DNA from: Chryseobacterium sp. G0186
Lineage (GTDB): Bacteria; Bacteroidota; Bacteroidia; Flavobacteriales; Weeksellaceae
Direction: 5' to 3'
Length of the DNA stretch: 64,000 nt
NCBI RefSeq assembly: GCF_003815675.1
Contig: NZ_CP033918.1
Location: forward strand, 3,224,001-3,288,000
Position 1 is the stretch's first letter; each line of letters opens with the position of its first letter. The notes below the pieces were generated by a model. That model worked only from the letters and a program-made list of their open reading frames with translations, had not been told where the DNA came from and searched no databases. Positions 1 through 7,590 of this stretch are shown here, one piece after another. Both the position numbers and the translations under genes were made by a program.

Positions 1-417
1 GCCATAGAAAAGTTCAAGTCGTTTATCCCGGCTAATGATGTTATTGGATCACAGGATATCAAGCAGCTGATCAGAAAAGAGAAGTCTATCCTTTCCAGGG
101 TATTGGTGAAAATCGGGTACAATCTGAAAATTATTCAGACACAGGAAATAAGTTGCTTTTTCAGTGAAAATAAGATTGTTTATCTTCAGACAGAAGATCG
201 TACTTACCCGTCAGATTTTACCCTCGATGAACTGGAAGACCTTTTGGATGTAAAAAAGTTCTTCAGGGTTAACAGACAGTTTATCATCAATTCTGATTAT
301 ATAAAAAATATTCATACCTCACCTTATTACAAAGTTGAACTTGAATATCAGCCTCAGGAAGAAATTACAGTAAGCAGAGACCGTGTCAAGGATTTCAAAG
401 ACTGGCTCGTAAGCTAA
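1..417 (+). CDS. LytTR-type response regulator, C-terminal part (5' end outside window)
   Basis: The reading frame is open from the first base, so only about 138 C-terminal residues are visible and the real start lies upstream. The visible part is a LytTR DNA-binding domain: a beta-strand segment (VKIGYNLKIIQ), then YLQTEDRTYPSDFTLDELE and FFRVNRQFIINSDYI, the usual spacing of this family, ending in a short helix. An N-terminal receiver domain is expected outside the window but cannot be seen. LytTR regulators usually pair with LytS-type kinases; none lies downstream here. The family is clear; the target genes are unknown. Confidence 0.85.
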   Translation, partial: AIEKFKSFIPANDVIGSQDIKQLIRKEKSILSRVLVKIGYNLKIIQTQEISCFFSENKIVYLQTEDRTYPSDFTLDELEDLLDVKKFFRVNRQFIINSDYIKNIHTSPYYKVELEYQPQEEITVSRDRVKDFKDWLVS

Positions 418-501
418 ATTTCAAAAAATAACACTAAAAACACTACCATGGACCTCTTATTATTACTTTTCAAGCTCTTTCTCTCCATATTTTACTCCTG
501 A

Positions 502-1731
502 TCAATTCGGGTTGTAAAAATCACTGGCAGACTTTATAAAATCATGGAAAGCTTCCGTTACTTCTGTCTTGTGCTTATGAGCCAGAGGAAAAGGAACCAT
601 ATGTGAGTAATCAAAAGGGAAATCCTTTATCTCAACTTCCACATTAATGTTTCGGTAGCCGCCTTGTAGGGTATTTAAAGCCTCTATTGGAGGAGCTACA
701 GTATCTTTTTCAAGTACATACGCCTTTATCTGAGATTGGATCTTACGGATTCTTTCTTCCCTTTCCCTTTGAAAATAATTATATCGGAGCATTTTTTTAA
801 ACCAGCTTTCCTGAGGATGAAGGTCATCGTCCTGATAATGCTTCAGTCTATTATCAAACTTAAAATCTGAGCTTAATAATTCTGTAAAAACAGACTGCAT
901 TTTAATGGTAGCCTGAGAATCCATGATGTATTTGGAAATAGGAAACATGCGGTCAATGGTCATTCCGCCACAAAAACAAAAAATCTTAGAGTCGGTGAAG
1001 AAGCCATAAGGATCAGCCATTTTAATAATCATGGAAAGAAATGACCCAATGGAATATCCAAATAAATCAAGCCTTGCATCCGGAGAAATACTTTTGATTT
1101 TATGGGCTTTAATTTCCTTTACCACTTCAATGATATCAGAATAGGTCTGTAACCCTGACCAGAAAATTCTTTGGGGATGAGCCTCCAGTCTTGAGCTTAT
1201 CGCTGCGTTTACATAAGAAAAATGAGTGTTTTCAGAATATTTTCCCTTTCTGAATTTAACAATTTCCATCATATGATGACGGTCACTCCAGATTGCTTCT
1301 GCACGATCCATATGAAAGGCGATAGGGAAAAGAATGATGGCCTTGTGGGTTTTTTGAGCCAATTCATAGGCCCAGGGAAGATATTTGTCCCATTTCTTTT
1401 CATTCAGGCCATGAAAAAAAATAATGCAGCCTTTAGCCCTCTCTACATCAGCTCTCTTGAGGATATGGTATTCAAACTTTTTATTGCATTCTATGTCAAA
1501 ATCCTGAATATCTATGGAGGGTTGGCCGTATACCAGATGAGCACTTTCATTGATTTCCAGTGACTGGTGATGTGTAGGGCAGCCCGGATTTGCAGAACCG
1601 TGAAGCAGGTCTGAAACCCTGGATGTAAAAGGTATAGACTCAATGATTATATTCAGATCCTTGATCTCCACAATCTCTTTTCTGGAATCAAAATGACTTT
1701 TCAAAACTTCATATAATTCATAATATTCCAT
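502..1731 (-). CDS. Alpha/beta-hydrolase-like protein (DUF6051-like)
   Basis: A 409-residue protein without a signal peptide. A typical alpha/beta-hydrolase core is visible: the oxyanion-type segment IIFFHGLN near residues 103-110 and a nucleophile elbow GYSIGS at 225-230, with Ser227 as probable nucleophile. A late SHMVPFP segment may carry the catalytic His. Length and layout resemble the Bacteroidota family I recall as DUF6051, but that name is from memory. The substrate is unknown. The gene stands alone, convergent with the upstream LytTR gene. Confidence 0.6.
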   Translation of the reverse strand: MEYYELYEVLKSHFDSRKEIVEIKDLNIIIESIPFTSRVSDLLHGSANPGCPTHHQSLEINESAHLVYGQPSIDIQDFDIECNKKFEYHILKRADVERAKGCIIFFHGLNEKKWDKYLPWAYELAQKTHKAIILFPIAFHMDRAEAIWSDRHHMMEIVKFRKGKYSENTHFSYVNAAISSRLEAHPQRIFWSGLQTYSDIIEVVKEIKAHKIKSISPDARLDLFGYSIGSFLSMIIKMADPYGFFTDSKIFCFCGGMTIDRMFPISKYIMDSQATIKMQSVFTELLSSDFKFDNRLKHYQDDDLHPQESWFKKMLRYNYFQREREERIRKIQSQIKAYVLEKDTVAPPIEALNTLQGGYRNINVEVEIKDFPFDYSHMVPFPLAHKHKTEVTEAFHDFIKSASDFYNPN

Positions 1732-1845
1732 AGTACGTTTATTGAGAGGTATTATTATAGAACAAATAATTTAGGCAAATATTGCTGTAATTCATTGATT
1801 TTAAATGATTAAATGTATTCTAGGCATAAGAGAATTAAAAAGAAA

Positions 1846-1880
1846 CCCGAAACAGAATTGTTTCGGGGATGGGTATAATG
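1846..1880 (-). terminator. Intrinsic terminator of small membrane protein gene
   Basis: An 8-bp perfect stem, CCCGAAAC (1846-1853) with GTTTCGGG (1860-1867), is followed on the minus strand by a T-rich tract. It lies just past the stop of the minus-strand small membrane protein. The same CCCGAA..TTCGGG design recurs after its paralog near 7219-7241. Confidence 0.75.
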
Positions 1881-1895
1881 AATAGATGTTGATGT

Positions 1896-2102
1896 TTATT
1901 GTTTGTCTTTTTGTACCATCTTTGTCCCGTATTTCTGGACCATCACAGACGTAAGGGCTAATAAGATGACACATAGTAAAAGGTCTGATTTTTCCGGATG
2001 GTAAATTTCCTGATAAATATTATAGCCTAAAAGCATAGATACTACAAAGATCAGGATATTATTGGCTGCTGCGTACTGGTTGTTTGAGGTAGAAGTTTTC
2101 AT
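1896..2102 (-). CDS. Small membrane protein, paralog A
   Basis: A 68-residue protein with two predicted membrane segments (about residues 14-28 and 40-55) separated by a short loop containing HPEKS, and a basic tail. It is clearly paralogous to the 69-residue protein at 7266-7475: both begin MKTSTS-NQYA, share NNILI, GYN-YQ and HPE-S, and end in charged residues. The paralogy extends into about 60 bp upstream of the start codon. Function unknown. It could be a membrane stress peptide, but nothing in the sequence shows this. Confidence 0.6.
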   Translation of the reverse strand: MKTSTSNNQYAAANNILIFVVSMLLGYNIYQEIYHPEKSDLLLCVILLALTSVMVQKYGTKMVQKDKQ

Positions 2103-2160
2103 AATGATGTTTTTTATTGTTATTTACTCAGTAAGTATGACAATTTGAAATACGTTACAG
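2103..2160 (-). promoter_or_regulatory. Duplicated upstream region with palindrome TTACTCAGTAA (copy A)
   Basis: The roughly 55 bp before the start of paralog A are nearly identical to the region before paralog B (7476-7533). Both contain the perfect palindrome TTACTCAGTAA (2124-2134 here, 7497-7507 there). Conservation outside the coding region suggests a shared promoter, operator or 5' leader; the binding factor is unknown. Confidence 0.45.
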
Positions 2161-2258
2161 AAAAATTTCAAAAACTTTATTATTCCATGAAAAGTAAAGT
2201 TTGAACCATAAAAAATGATGTTATTATGCATTCATGCCGTGAAATTTTGTATCCTCAA

Positions 2259-3155
2259 CTACCTGTAATCAATCCTGTTAGAGTCTGTGTCTTCAAGCTG
2301 TTTAATAATAGATTCAGGGATCTCATCACTGTCAATAGGAAAGCTTATGGAATCGGATATAAAGTTTTTTCTGCTGGCTTTCTGAAAGATTTCAAAGAGG
2401 GCAATTGGTTCCTGATTAAAACTGATACAGGTACTGATAAAATGAAGTTCATGAAGTTTATAATCAGGATTTTTAAGCTTCTCCTTGTTATCCTTTATTC
2501 TGGATATAAAATGCCGTTGCCGGATAAAGGTATTGCTGTTCATAATAATAAAAATATAATCAGAATAGGCGGTCACCTTTCCGAAATACTTATGATGGTC
2601 GCCGCCACTTCTTTCGATGAAGTATTCTCCGGTAGTTTCAGATTTGTAAATTTCCATGGCAGAGCGCCAGATCCTGTCTTCCTTTGCCTGTGTAGGGTTC
2701 TCCGGAAGATTTCTGTTGTAGGAATACCAGCAGCCCACTAAACGATCTAAAAGCGTTGTGTTCAGGTTAACGTTATTCATATCAATTTTAAGATCGTTGA
2801 AATTGAATGCTTCCGTATTGGAATTAATGAAATCGATATAATTTGAATAGCCCAAAACCCTGACGATCAAACTCAGTTTAGCCAGATTTGGTCTGCTTAA
2901 AACAGCATTGCTATTCTGATTGAATTTCTTTAATTTATTGATAATCAAATGTTCATAAAGATAATTCGTACCAAGAAGATCAGGTTCTTTTCTTATCCCT
3001 TTCTCGGCATGATCGCTGATAATAAGATCATTAAGCTCTGCACTGATATAGGACCATTCTGTTTTGGTAACGTCTTCCCATTGATTTTTCTTTAAAAATT
3101 GACGGCTTAAAAAGTTCATCAGTTTCTCAAGATGCAGGATATCTTCTTTTTTCAT
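2259..3155 (-). CDS. Hypothetical protein, 298 aa
   Basis: No family is recognised. The first 140 residues look helical and charged, with KKEDILHLEKLMNFLS at the start and a hydrophobic patch around LAKLSLIVRVLGYSNY. The second half is richer in beta-type and aromatic sequence (GCWYSYNRNLP, GEYFIERSGGDHHKYFG, HFISRIKDNKEKL) and could be a small effector or binding domain. No signal peptide or membrane segment is seen. It is transcribed alone, divergent from the glycine-rich-domain gene. Ordinary codon use supports a real gene. Confidence 0.6.
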   Translation of the reverse strand: MKKEDILHLEKLMNFLSRQFLKKNQWEDVTKTEWSYISAELNDLIISDHAEKGIRKEPDLLGTNYLYEHLIINKLKKFNQNSNAVLSRPNLAKLSLIVRVLGYSNYIDFINSNTEAFNFNDLKIDMNNVNLNTTLLDRLVGCWYSYNRNLPENPTQAKEDRIWRSAMEIYKSETTGEYFIERSGGDHHKYFGKVTAYSDYIFIIMNSNTFIRQRHFISRIKDNKEKLKNPDYKLHELHFISTCISFNQEPIALFEIFQKASRKNFISDSISFPIDSDEIPESIIKQLEDTDSNRIDYR

Positions 3156-3274
3156 GAGTTCTTTTGTTTTTGTAAGACTAATTTAAGATTTTTATCAAAC
3201 CAAATAATATTATTGAAAGACTTTTACATTATTAAATCCATTGATATTTGAGTAGAAAAACAAAAGTTAGAACA

Positions 3275-4006
3275 ATGGAAACAAGAATGTTATTAAAAGA
3301 TGAGTCCCTTTGGAACAGAATTCAGGGATTTTCATTGGACGCTCCGGATGCTGATTTTCCTTTTTCGAAAAAACTCGCAAAAGAAGAGAACTGGAGCCTG
3401 GATTTTGCCCGAAAGGCAATAGAGGAATACAAAAAATTTGTTTACCTCTGCTGTATTCTTCCCAACGGAGCTTCCCCAAGCAAAATTGTAGATAAGGTCT
3501 GGCATCTGCATCTGATCTATACTCAGGATTATTGGGAGGATTTCTGCCCGAATATCCTGAAAAGAGCGCTCCATCATCATCCCTCAAAAGGAGGATTCAA
3601 TGAAAACGTTAAACATCAAGATTGGTTTACAAATACCTTGAAAAGCTATAAGGAAATTTTTCAGTCTGAAGCCCCTCAGGAAATCTGGCATGAACAGGAG
3701 AAGGTTTCTTCTAAAGCCAAATGGTGGCGAATATTACGGCTGATTCCGTTTTTTGGATTCCTTTTACTGTTGTCATCCTGTCTGGGGGAAATTAGAGGTG
3801 CTGTAACATCAATATTTTTTACCATTCTGGTGATCTTTGCTTTCGGAATTGTGGTGAATGTAGCTGCAAAGAATACAACTCATAAAAATGATAAAGACTC
3901 CGGTTCAAGTGGAGGAAGTAGTTGTAGTGGAGGCGGAAGCAGCTGTAGCGGTGGCGGAAGTTGTGGAGGCGGATGTGGGGGATGTGGTGGAGGTTGCGGT
4001 GGATAA
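3275..4006 (+). CDS. Glycine-rich-domain (DUF1399-like) protein with Gly/Cys-rich C-terminus
   Basis: A 243-residue protein started at ATG 3275; a TTG nine codons upstream is an alternative. The N-terminal half carries a DUF1399/GRDP-type segment: AIEEYKKFVYLC, then DKVWHLHLIYTQDYW with the His/Trp signature. Two hydrophobic stretches follow (about residues 150-165 and 173-195), and the last 35 residues are almost only Gly, Ser and Cys (SCSGGGSSCSGGGSC, GGGCGGCGGGCGG). Similar tails occur in TIGR04222-type proteins. Function unknown; a membrane-anchored protein is likely. The next gene begins 11 bp after the stop. Confidence 0.65.
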   Translation: METRMLLKDESLWNRIQGFSLDAPDADFPFSKKLAKEENWSLDFARKAIEEYKKFVYLCCILPNGASPSKIVDKVWHLHLIYTQDYWEDFCPNILKRALHHHPSKGGFNENVKHQDWFTNTLKSYKEIFQSEAPQEIWHEQEKVSSKAKWWRILRLIPFFGFLLLLSSCLGEIRGAVTSIFFTILVIFAFGIVVNVAAKNTTHKNDKDSGSSGGSSCSGGGSSCSGGGSCGGGCGGCGGGCGG

Positions 4007-4017
4007 ACAGAAATGCC

Positions 4018-4371
4018 ATGAAAAAGATAATCATTCACTCAGTACCGGTAGCAGTAAGCATTATTTGGCTTGCAGCATGTTGCCAGACATTGAATCCTAT
4101 CGAATTACGAGGTCCGGGATTCCTGAAATTTTATCTGATCCTGGTTACAGGATTTTATATTTCTGTTTTTTGCTTAAGATTCTTTGGTGAAGCTTTATCA
4201 AAGCTTTCTTTTTACTTTATGTTCCTTATTTTCATTTTGGGAATCGTGAAACTTATCAGAGGGGTAAGCTTAGACAGACCAGTGGGAATTCTATTCTGTA
4301 TTCTTGTAGCTGAAATTATTATGATCGTGATATGTACGTCAGTTCAGTTAAAGAATAAGATCAACAAATAA
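4018..4371 (+). CDS. Small multi-pass membrane protein
   Basis: A 117-residue hydrophobic protein. ATG 4018 was chosen because the longer in-frame extension overlaps the Gly/Cys tail of the preceding gene and has improbable Trp/Arg-rich composition. An N-terminal hydrophobic segment with AACCQ looks like a signal or lipobox, followed by three further membrane segments around FYLILVTGFYISVF, FYFMFLIFILGIV and ILFCILVAEIIMIVIC. It is probably cotranscribed with the glycine-rich-domain gene. No family is recognised. Its stop codon lies inside the left direct repeat that borders the AT-rich insert. Confidence 0.5.
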   Translation: MKKIIIHSVPVAVSIIWLAACCQTLNPIELRGPGFLKFYLILVTGFYISVFCLRFFGEALSKLSFYFMFLIFILGIVKLIRGVSLDRPVGILFCILVAEIIMIVICTSVQLKNKINK

Positions 4372-4404
4372 TTTTATTCCATAAAAAAACAAACCCGAAA
4401 CAAA
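4366..4404 (+). repeat. Left direct repeat of the AT-rich sdp-like insert
   Basis: A 39-bp stretch starting AAATAATTTTATTCCATAAA and ending CAAACCCGAAACAAA. It matches 7192-7229 with one A more in a poly-A run as the only difference. The left copy includes the stop codon of the preceding gene and only half of the terminator stem; the right copy is continuous with the complete terminator of paralog B. This is what a target duplication produced on insertion would look like. Confidence 0.75.
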
Positions 4405-4678
4405 TAAATTTCTTGTCCAGAGCTTGAGAGAAAAAAATCCATCGAAACCAAAGAAAAAGGGCTGAATAAAGATTAGTAAATTTTGAACTAAGGAGCAATG
4501 AAAGGCAAGCGTTTTGAAAAAATGAGAGGTCTACAATAAAACAACGAGTTTCTGTAAAGTTATGATTTTTCAGAGTGATAATTTTAATCAATTGAAAATG
4601 TTAAAAATTTAATTATTTTAAATAAATTTAATTATATTCATTTTATTTTTGTTAATTTAACCAAAAAAAACCAACAAA
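4405..4678. other. AT-rich intergenic region at the left end of the insert
   Basis: No gene is supported here. The first half has moderate composition and the last 100 bp are almost pure A/T. It probably carries the promoter of the sdp-like operon. A candidate -7 box TATTTTTG lies at 4644-4651, 27 bp before the first start codon; no convincing -33 element was seen. Short open frames on the minus strand look like noise. Confidence 0.4.
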
Positions 4679-5443
4679 ATGAGAAAAATTAGACAAATTT
4701 CAAAAAACCCTGTGTTGATATTTTTATTATTAATTAATTTTAGTATGTACAGTTGTTCGACAGAATCTAATAATAATGAAAATTTATCTATTAATAAGAC
4801 TAATGAATTGAAAAAATTTAATGATGAAGATGTTTTCAAAGGGATTATTTTTTTAGAAGGTGATGTTGCTGAATTATTTTCCGATTATAAAGAATTAAAC
4901 TTTAGAAATTTTGTTAAAAATGAAAATGAAATAAACGAAATTGTAAAATTTCAAAACTTATTAATTAGTTCTCTAAAAGAGCAAAATCCTAATTTTCTTA
5001 GTAATTTTAAGAGAGAAGTTACTTCTGGAGATTATTATAGGGTTCATCAATCAATTTCAGCTGCTCATAAAGAAATAAAAAAACAACTTTTTAAATTTTA
5101 TGACTTAACAGAATCTCAATTTTCAGATTTACAAAACGCTTTCATTAAAAGTTCTTCAGAAGTATCAAAACCTAATAAAATAACAAAAGAATATTTATTA
5201 AAATTAATAAATAGTATTAAAAAAAATTCATCTACAGATGATTTTAATACTTCAAATGCAGAAGGTAAAGTTAATGTGGTTTATACCGATATGGCTTTAG
5301 TTTTATATGGAGTTGTCGCAGTTGTCGTTATGGCTATTGCTATTGGTTTTATAGAGGCTCCTATGCCGGAGAAATCTAGTGGAAATAGTTTTTATTATGA
5401 AAGTTTTTATGCAGATGTTACTGTGAAATTAAAAAACATGTGA
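4679..5443 (+). CDS. SdpC-like antimicrobial peptide precursor
   Basis: A 254-residue protein with an N-terminal hydrophobic segment and a lipobox-like MYSCS, so it is exported and perhaps lipidated. The segment DEDVFKGIIFLEGDVAELF (about residues 50-68) resembles the conserved early region of SdpC-family precursors. A helical charged middle follows, then near residues 203-235 a strongly hydrophobic stretch (MALVLYGVVAVVVMAIAIGF), the position expected for the membrane-active SDP-type peptide. The call rests mainly on the next two genes being SdpA- and SdpB-like. In Bacillus, SdpC is processed to a toxin that collapses the proton motive force. Composition is far more AT-rich than flanking genes. 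Confidence 0.6.
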   Translation: MRKIRQISKNPVLIFLLLINFSMYSCSTESNNNENLSINKTNELKKFNDEDVFKGIIFLEGDVAELFSDYKELNFRNFVKNENEINEIVKFQNLLISSLKEQNPNFLSNFKREVTSGDYYRVHQSISAAHKEIKKQLFKFYDLTESQFSDLQNAFIKSSSEVSKPNKITKEYLLKLINSIKKNSSTDDFNTSNAEGKVNVVYTDMALVLYGVVAVVVMAIAIGFIEAPMPEKSSGNSFYYESFYADVTVKLKNM

Positions 5444-5469
5444 TATATAAATGCGTTAAGTATTGGATA

Positions 5470-6042
5470 ATGAAGTGTTTTTTTAAATCTCAAGTATTTT
5501 ATCTTGTTATTAGTTTTCTTTTTGTCTCTTTTTTTATTTTTAAAGTGTCTTCTGTATATTTTGGAAACAATCCCCTTAATAAAAGCAAAGAAACAAAAAG
5601 AAAATATATTTTATTTTTTCCTCAAGGATGGGCTTTTTTTACAAAAGAACCAAGAGAGCCTTTAATTTATTTTTTTTCTTATTCAAATAATCAACTTGAT
5701 GATATTATTGATAAAAATTTTTCTTTAAATACTTTTTGGGGAGCTGCAAAAAAAAATAGAATAATCAATATTGAACTTCAAAAGGTTATTAATAAAGCAA
5801 ATACCGATTCTATTCCATATAGAACTGAAGAATTTTTAGGAATTAAAGAATTAAAAGAAAATGTAATAAATAGAAATAATGAATTTACACATATTAATAT
5901 TGATCGGAAATATATTCCGAGTATAACGAATGGAAAATATTTAATTGTCATTGAGGAACAGCTGCCTTGGGCTTTGCTGAGCAAAACTTCTACCCACAAT
6001 AAAAAATTTAAAATGTATACAATTGAAGTTATAAAAAATTAA
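5470..6042 (+). CDS. SdpA-family antimicrobial peptide maturation protein
   Basis: A 190-residue protein from ATG 5470. A GTG at 5440, overlapping the previous stop region, would add ten residues. It has one N-terminal membrane segment (VFYLVISFLFVSFFIF) and then a soluble domain with the SdpA hallmark FPQGWAFFTKEPREP and a late LPWALLSK. In Bacillus, SdpA and SdpB are both needed to turn SdpC into active SDP. The tight spacing to the SdpC-like gene upstream and the SdpB-like gene one base downstream shows a single operon. Confidence 0.75.
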   Translation: MKCFFKSQVFYLVISFLFVSFFIFKVSSVYFGNNPLNKSKETKRKYILFFPQGWAFFTKEPREPLIYFFSYSNNQLDDIIDKNFSLNTFWGAAKKNRIINIELQKVINKANTDSIPYRTEEFLGIKELKENVINRNNEFTHINIDRKYIPSITNGKYLIVIEEQLPWALLSKTSTHNKKFKMYTIEVIKN

Positions 6043-6043
6043 A

Positions 6044-6928
6044 ATGAGGGATACTATTAATTATTTGGAGAAAAATTTGATATTTAATCAAAAAATAATT
6101 TTAGCTAGAAGCTTTCTTGCACTAGGTACTATTCTTCTCCTTCTTTTTAATGATTCCTATGAACTCTCTAATACTAATATTGGGTTATTGGCTGATATGG
6201 AAAGGATGGGAAGCAATTTTACTTTTAGTCTTTTTTCTTTGTTCATTCCTCCTATTGCTAAAATTATAAGCATATTTATTTTATTATTTGTTTTTACTGG
6301 GTATTTGCCTCAGCTATCTTCTTTTTTACAATCATGGGTGCATTTAAGTGTTTGCAATTCTTTTGTGATTGTTGAAGGAGGAGATCAACTTGCTTCAAAT
6401 CTTTCATTATTATTAATTCCTGTTTGTTTATTTGATAGAAGAATTAACCAATGGAATAAAGAAAAATTAAATACCTCCCTTTTCTTTAAAAATAGAAATA
6501 TTTTTTTTGGAGTATATTTTTTTTTAATAAGATTACAAGTTGCTGTTGTATATCTTCATGCGGGAGTCGGTAAATTGCAAAAAGAAGATTGGAGGGATGG
6601 AACTAGTCTTTATTATTGGTTTAATAATAATATTTTTGGAGCACCAGATATTATTCTAAAGTTTTTAAATGTGCTTACTTTGAGCTCTTTTTCTCCAATT
6701 ATTTCATGGTTGATTATTTTTTTAGAAATAGGTTTATTTGCTTGTATACTGGCGACAAATAAAAAAATATTATTGTTTTTATTGTTTTTGGGTCTTTTAT
6801 TTCATTTTAGTATATTTATAATTCATGGTCTTATGTCTTTTATGTTTTCGATGGTAGGAGCATTAATACTATATTTAGATAGAAATAACCATATATATAA
6901 TTATTTAGCAAAAAACATTAAGTTATGA
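6044..6928 (+). CDS. SdpB/HTTM-like multi-pass membrane protein
   Basis: A 294-residue integral membrane protein with at least six hydrophobic segments. The central motif RLQVAVVYLHAGVGKLQ followed by DWRDGTSLYYWF is the HTTM/SdpB signature (Gln, Tyr, Ala-Gly, Lys, Trp, Gly-Thr/Ala). It starts one base after the SdpA-like stop and ends in an ATGA overlap with the next gene. Inferred role: maturation or export of the SdpC-like toxin with the SdpA-like protein. HTTM domains also occur in vitamin-K gamma-carboxylases, but the neighbours favour the Sdp role. Confidence 0.75.
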   Translation: MRDTINYLEKNLIFNQKIILARSFLALGTILLLLFNDSYELSNTNIGLLADMERMGSNFTFSLFSLFIPPIAKIISIFILLFVFTGYLPQLSSFLQSWVHLSVCNSFVIVEGGDQLASNLSLLLIPVCLFDRRINQWNKEKLNTSLFFKNRNIFFGVYFFLIRLQVAVVYLHAGVGKLQKEDWRDGTSLYYWFNNNIFGAPDIILKFLNVLTLSSFSPIISWLIIFLEIGLFACILATNKKILLFLLFLGLLFHFSIFIIHGLMSFMFSMVGALILYLDRNNHIYNYLAKNIKL

Positions 6929-7116
6929 AAGATGATGAAAACCACTGGAAATTGGGTATTTTTTATTATAATAAAGATGACAAGAGGCTTTTTCCGCCGA
7001 AAAGGAATAAATTTTTAGGTTGGACCGTTAACTTTGCTAACCCTTATTCTATTTTAGCAATGTTTTTAGCAATTACTATATTTATATTCATAGTAGATTA
7101 TATAAAAAAAATGTAA
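6925..7116 (+). CDS. Small DUF5808-like membrane protein, candidate immunity factor
   Basis: A 63-residue protein starting inside the stop of the SdpB-like gene (ATGA overlap), hence translationally coupled. Residues 7-38 follow the DUF5808 pattern: WKLGIFYYNKDDKRLFPPKR, then GWTVNFANP. A single C-terminal membrane segment follows (AMFLAITIFIFIVDYI). As I recall, DUF5808 is often fused to DUF1648/SdpI-type proteins, and SdpI is the Bacillus SDP immunity protein. No separate SdpI-like gene is seen in this operon, so this small protein is a reasonable candidate for self-protection; this is inference. Confidence 0.6.
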   Translation: MKDDENHWKLGIFYYNKDDKRLFPPKRNKFLGWTVNFANPYSILAMFLAITIFIFIVDYIKKM

Positions 7117-7191
7117 TTGTTTTTATTTTTCTATGTATTTAACAGACGAGAATACTTCTAATGATTCATAGGTCTATCTTAATAGATCAAG

Positions 7192-7229
7192 AAATAATTT
7201 TATTCCATAAAAAACAAACCCGAAACAAA
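7192..7229 (+). repeat. Right direct repeat of the AT-rich sdp-like insert
   Basis: Second copy of the 38-39-bp repeat at 4366-4404, differing by one A in a homopolymer. Here it runs directly into the intact hairpin terminator of paralog B, suggesting this side is the original junction and the insert lies between the copies. Confidence 0.75.
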
Positions 7230-7241
7230 AGATGCTTCGGG
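7208..7241 (-). terminator. Intrinsic terminator of small membrane protein paralog B
   Basis: Stem CCCGAA (7219-7224) with TTCGGG (7236-7241), followed in the minus direction by a T-rich run (the A-run at 7209-7214 on the plus strand). It sits about 25 bp past the stop of paralog B and mirrors the terminator at 1846-1867. Confidence 0.7.
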
Positions 7242-7265
7242 CTTTATATAAATTGTTGAAATTAA

Positions 7266-7475
7266 TTACTTTTCCTGTTCGTTCTTTTCCTGCTTATAGA
7301 CATATTTTCGAACCATAATAGAGGTAAGAACTACCAAAATAAGGCTTATTCCGATATTTGAATTTTCAGGGTGTACAATCGCCTGATAAAGATTATAGCC
7401 AAAAACAGCAGATACTACTGCAATCAGAATATTATTGACATAGGCATACTGGTTCTTTGAAGTTGAAGTTTTCAT
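7266..7475 (-). CDS. Small membrane protein, paralog B
   Basis: A 69-residue paralog of the protein at 1896-2102. It begins MKTSTSKNQYAYVNNILI and has two membrane segments (about residues 14-27 and 41-55) split by a loop containing HPENS, with a Lys/Glu-rich tail. The upstream 60 bp and the terminator design are also shared with paralog A, so the duplication took in the whole transcription unit. Function unknown. Confidence 0.6.
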   Translation of the reverse strand: MKTSTSKNQYAYVNNILIAVVSAVFGYNLYQAIVHPENSNIGISLILVVLTSIMVRKYVYKQEKNEQEK

Positions 7476-7533
7476 AATGATATTTTTTATTGTTATTTAC
7501 TCAGTAAGTATGATAACTCAGAATACGTTACAA
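7476..7533 (-). promoter_or_regulatory. Duplicated upstream region with palindrome TTACTCAGTAA (copy B)
   Basis: Near-identical to the upstream region of paralog A. The palindrome TTACTCAGTAA is at 7497-7507, about 20 bp before the start codon, so it may act in the 5' leader as well as at the DNA level. Confidence 0.45.
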
Positions 7534-7590
7534 AAAAAATATAAAATTTTAATTTCCATTAAAACCGGATACCAAAATTCAAAATCTGTT

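Noticed and set aside
448..501. A 17-codon open frame (MDLLLLLFKLFLSIFYS) after the LytTR gene
   Set aside because: Very short, only hydrophobic residues, no conserved relatives known to me, and no separate promoter; kept out of the gene list.
3888..4190. Alternative plus-strand frame through the Gly/Cys-rich tail
   Set aside because: It arises from the repeated GGN codons of the real gene; the resulting Val/Glu repeats are not protein-like.
4361..4591. A 76-codon minus-strand frame at the left end of the AT-rich insert
   Set aside because: No family resemblance and low-complexity composition; it spans the direct repeat and looks like a chance frame.
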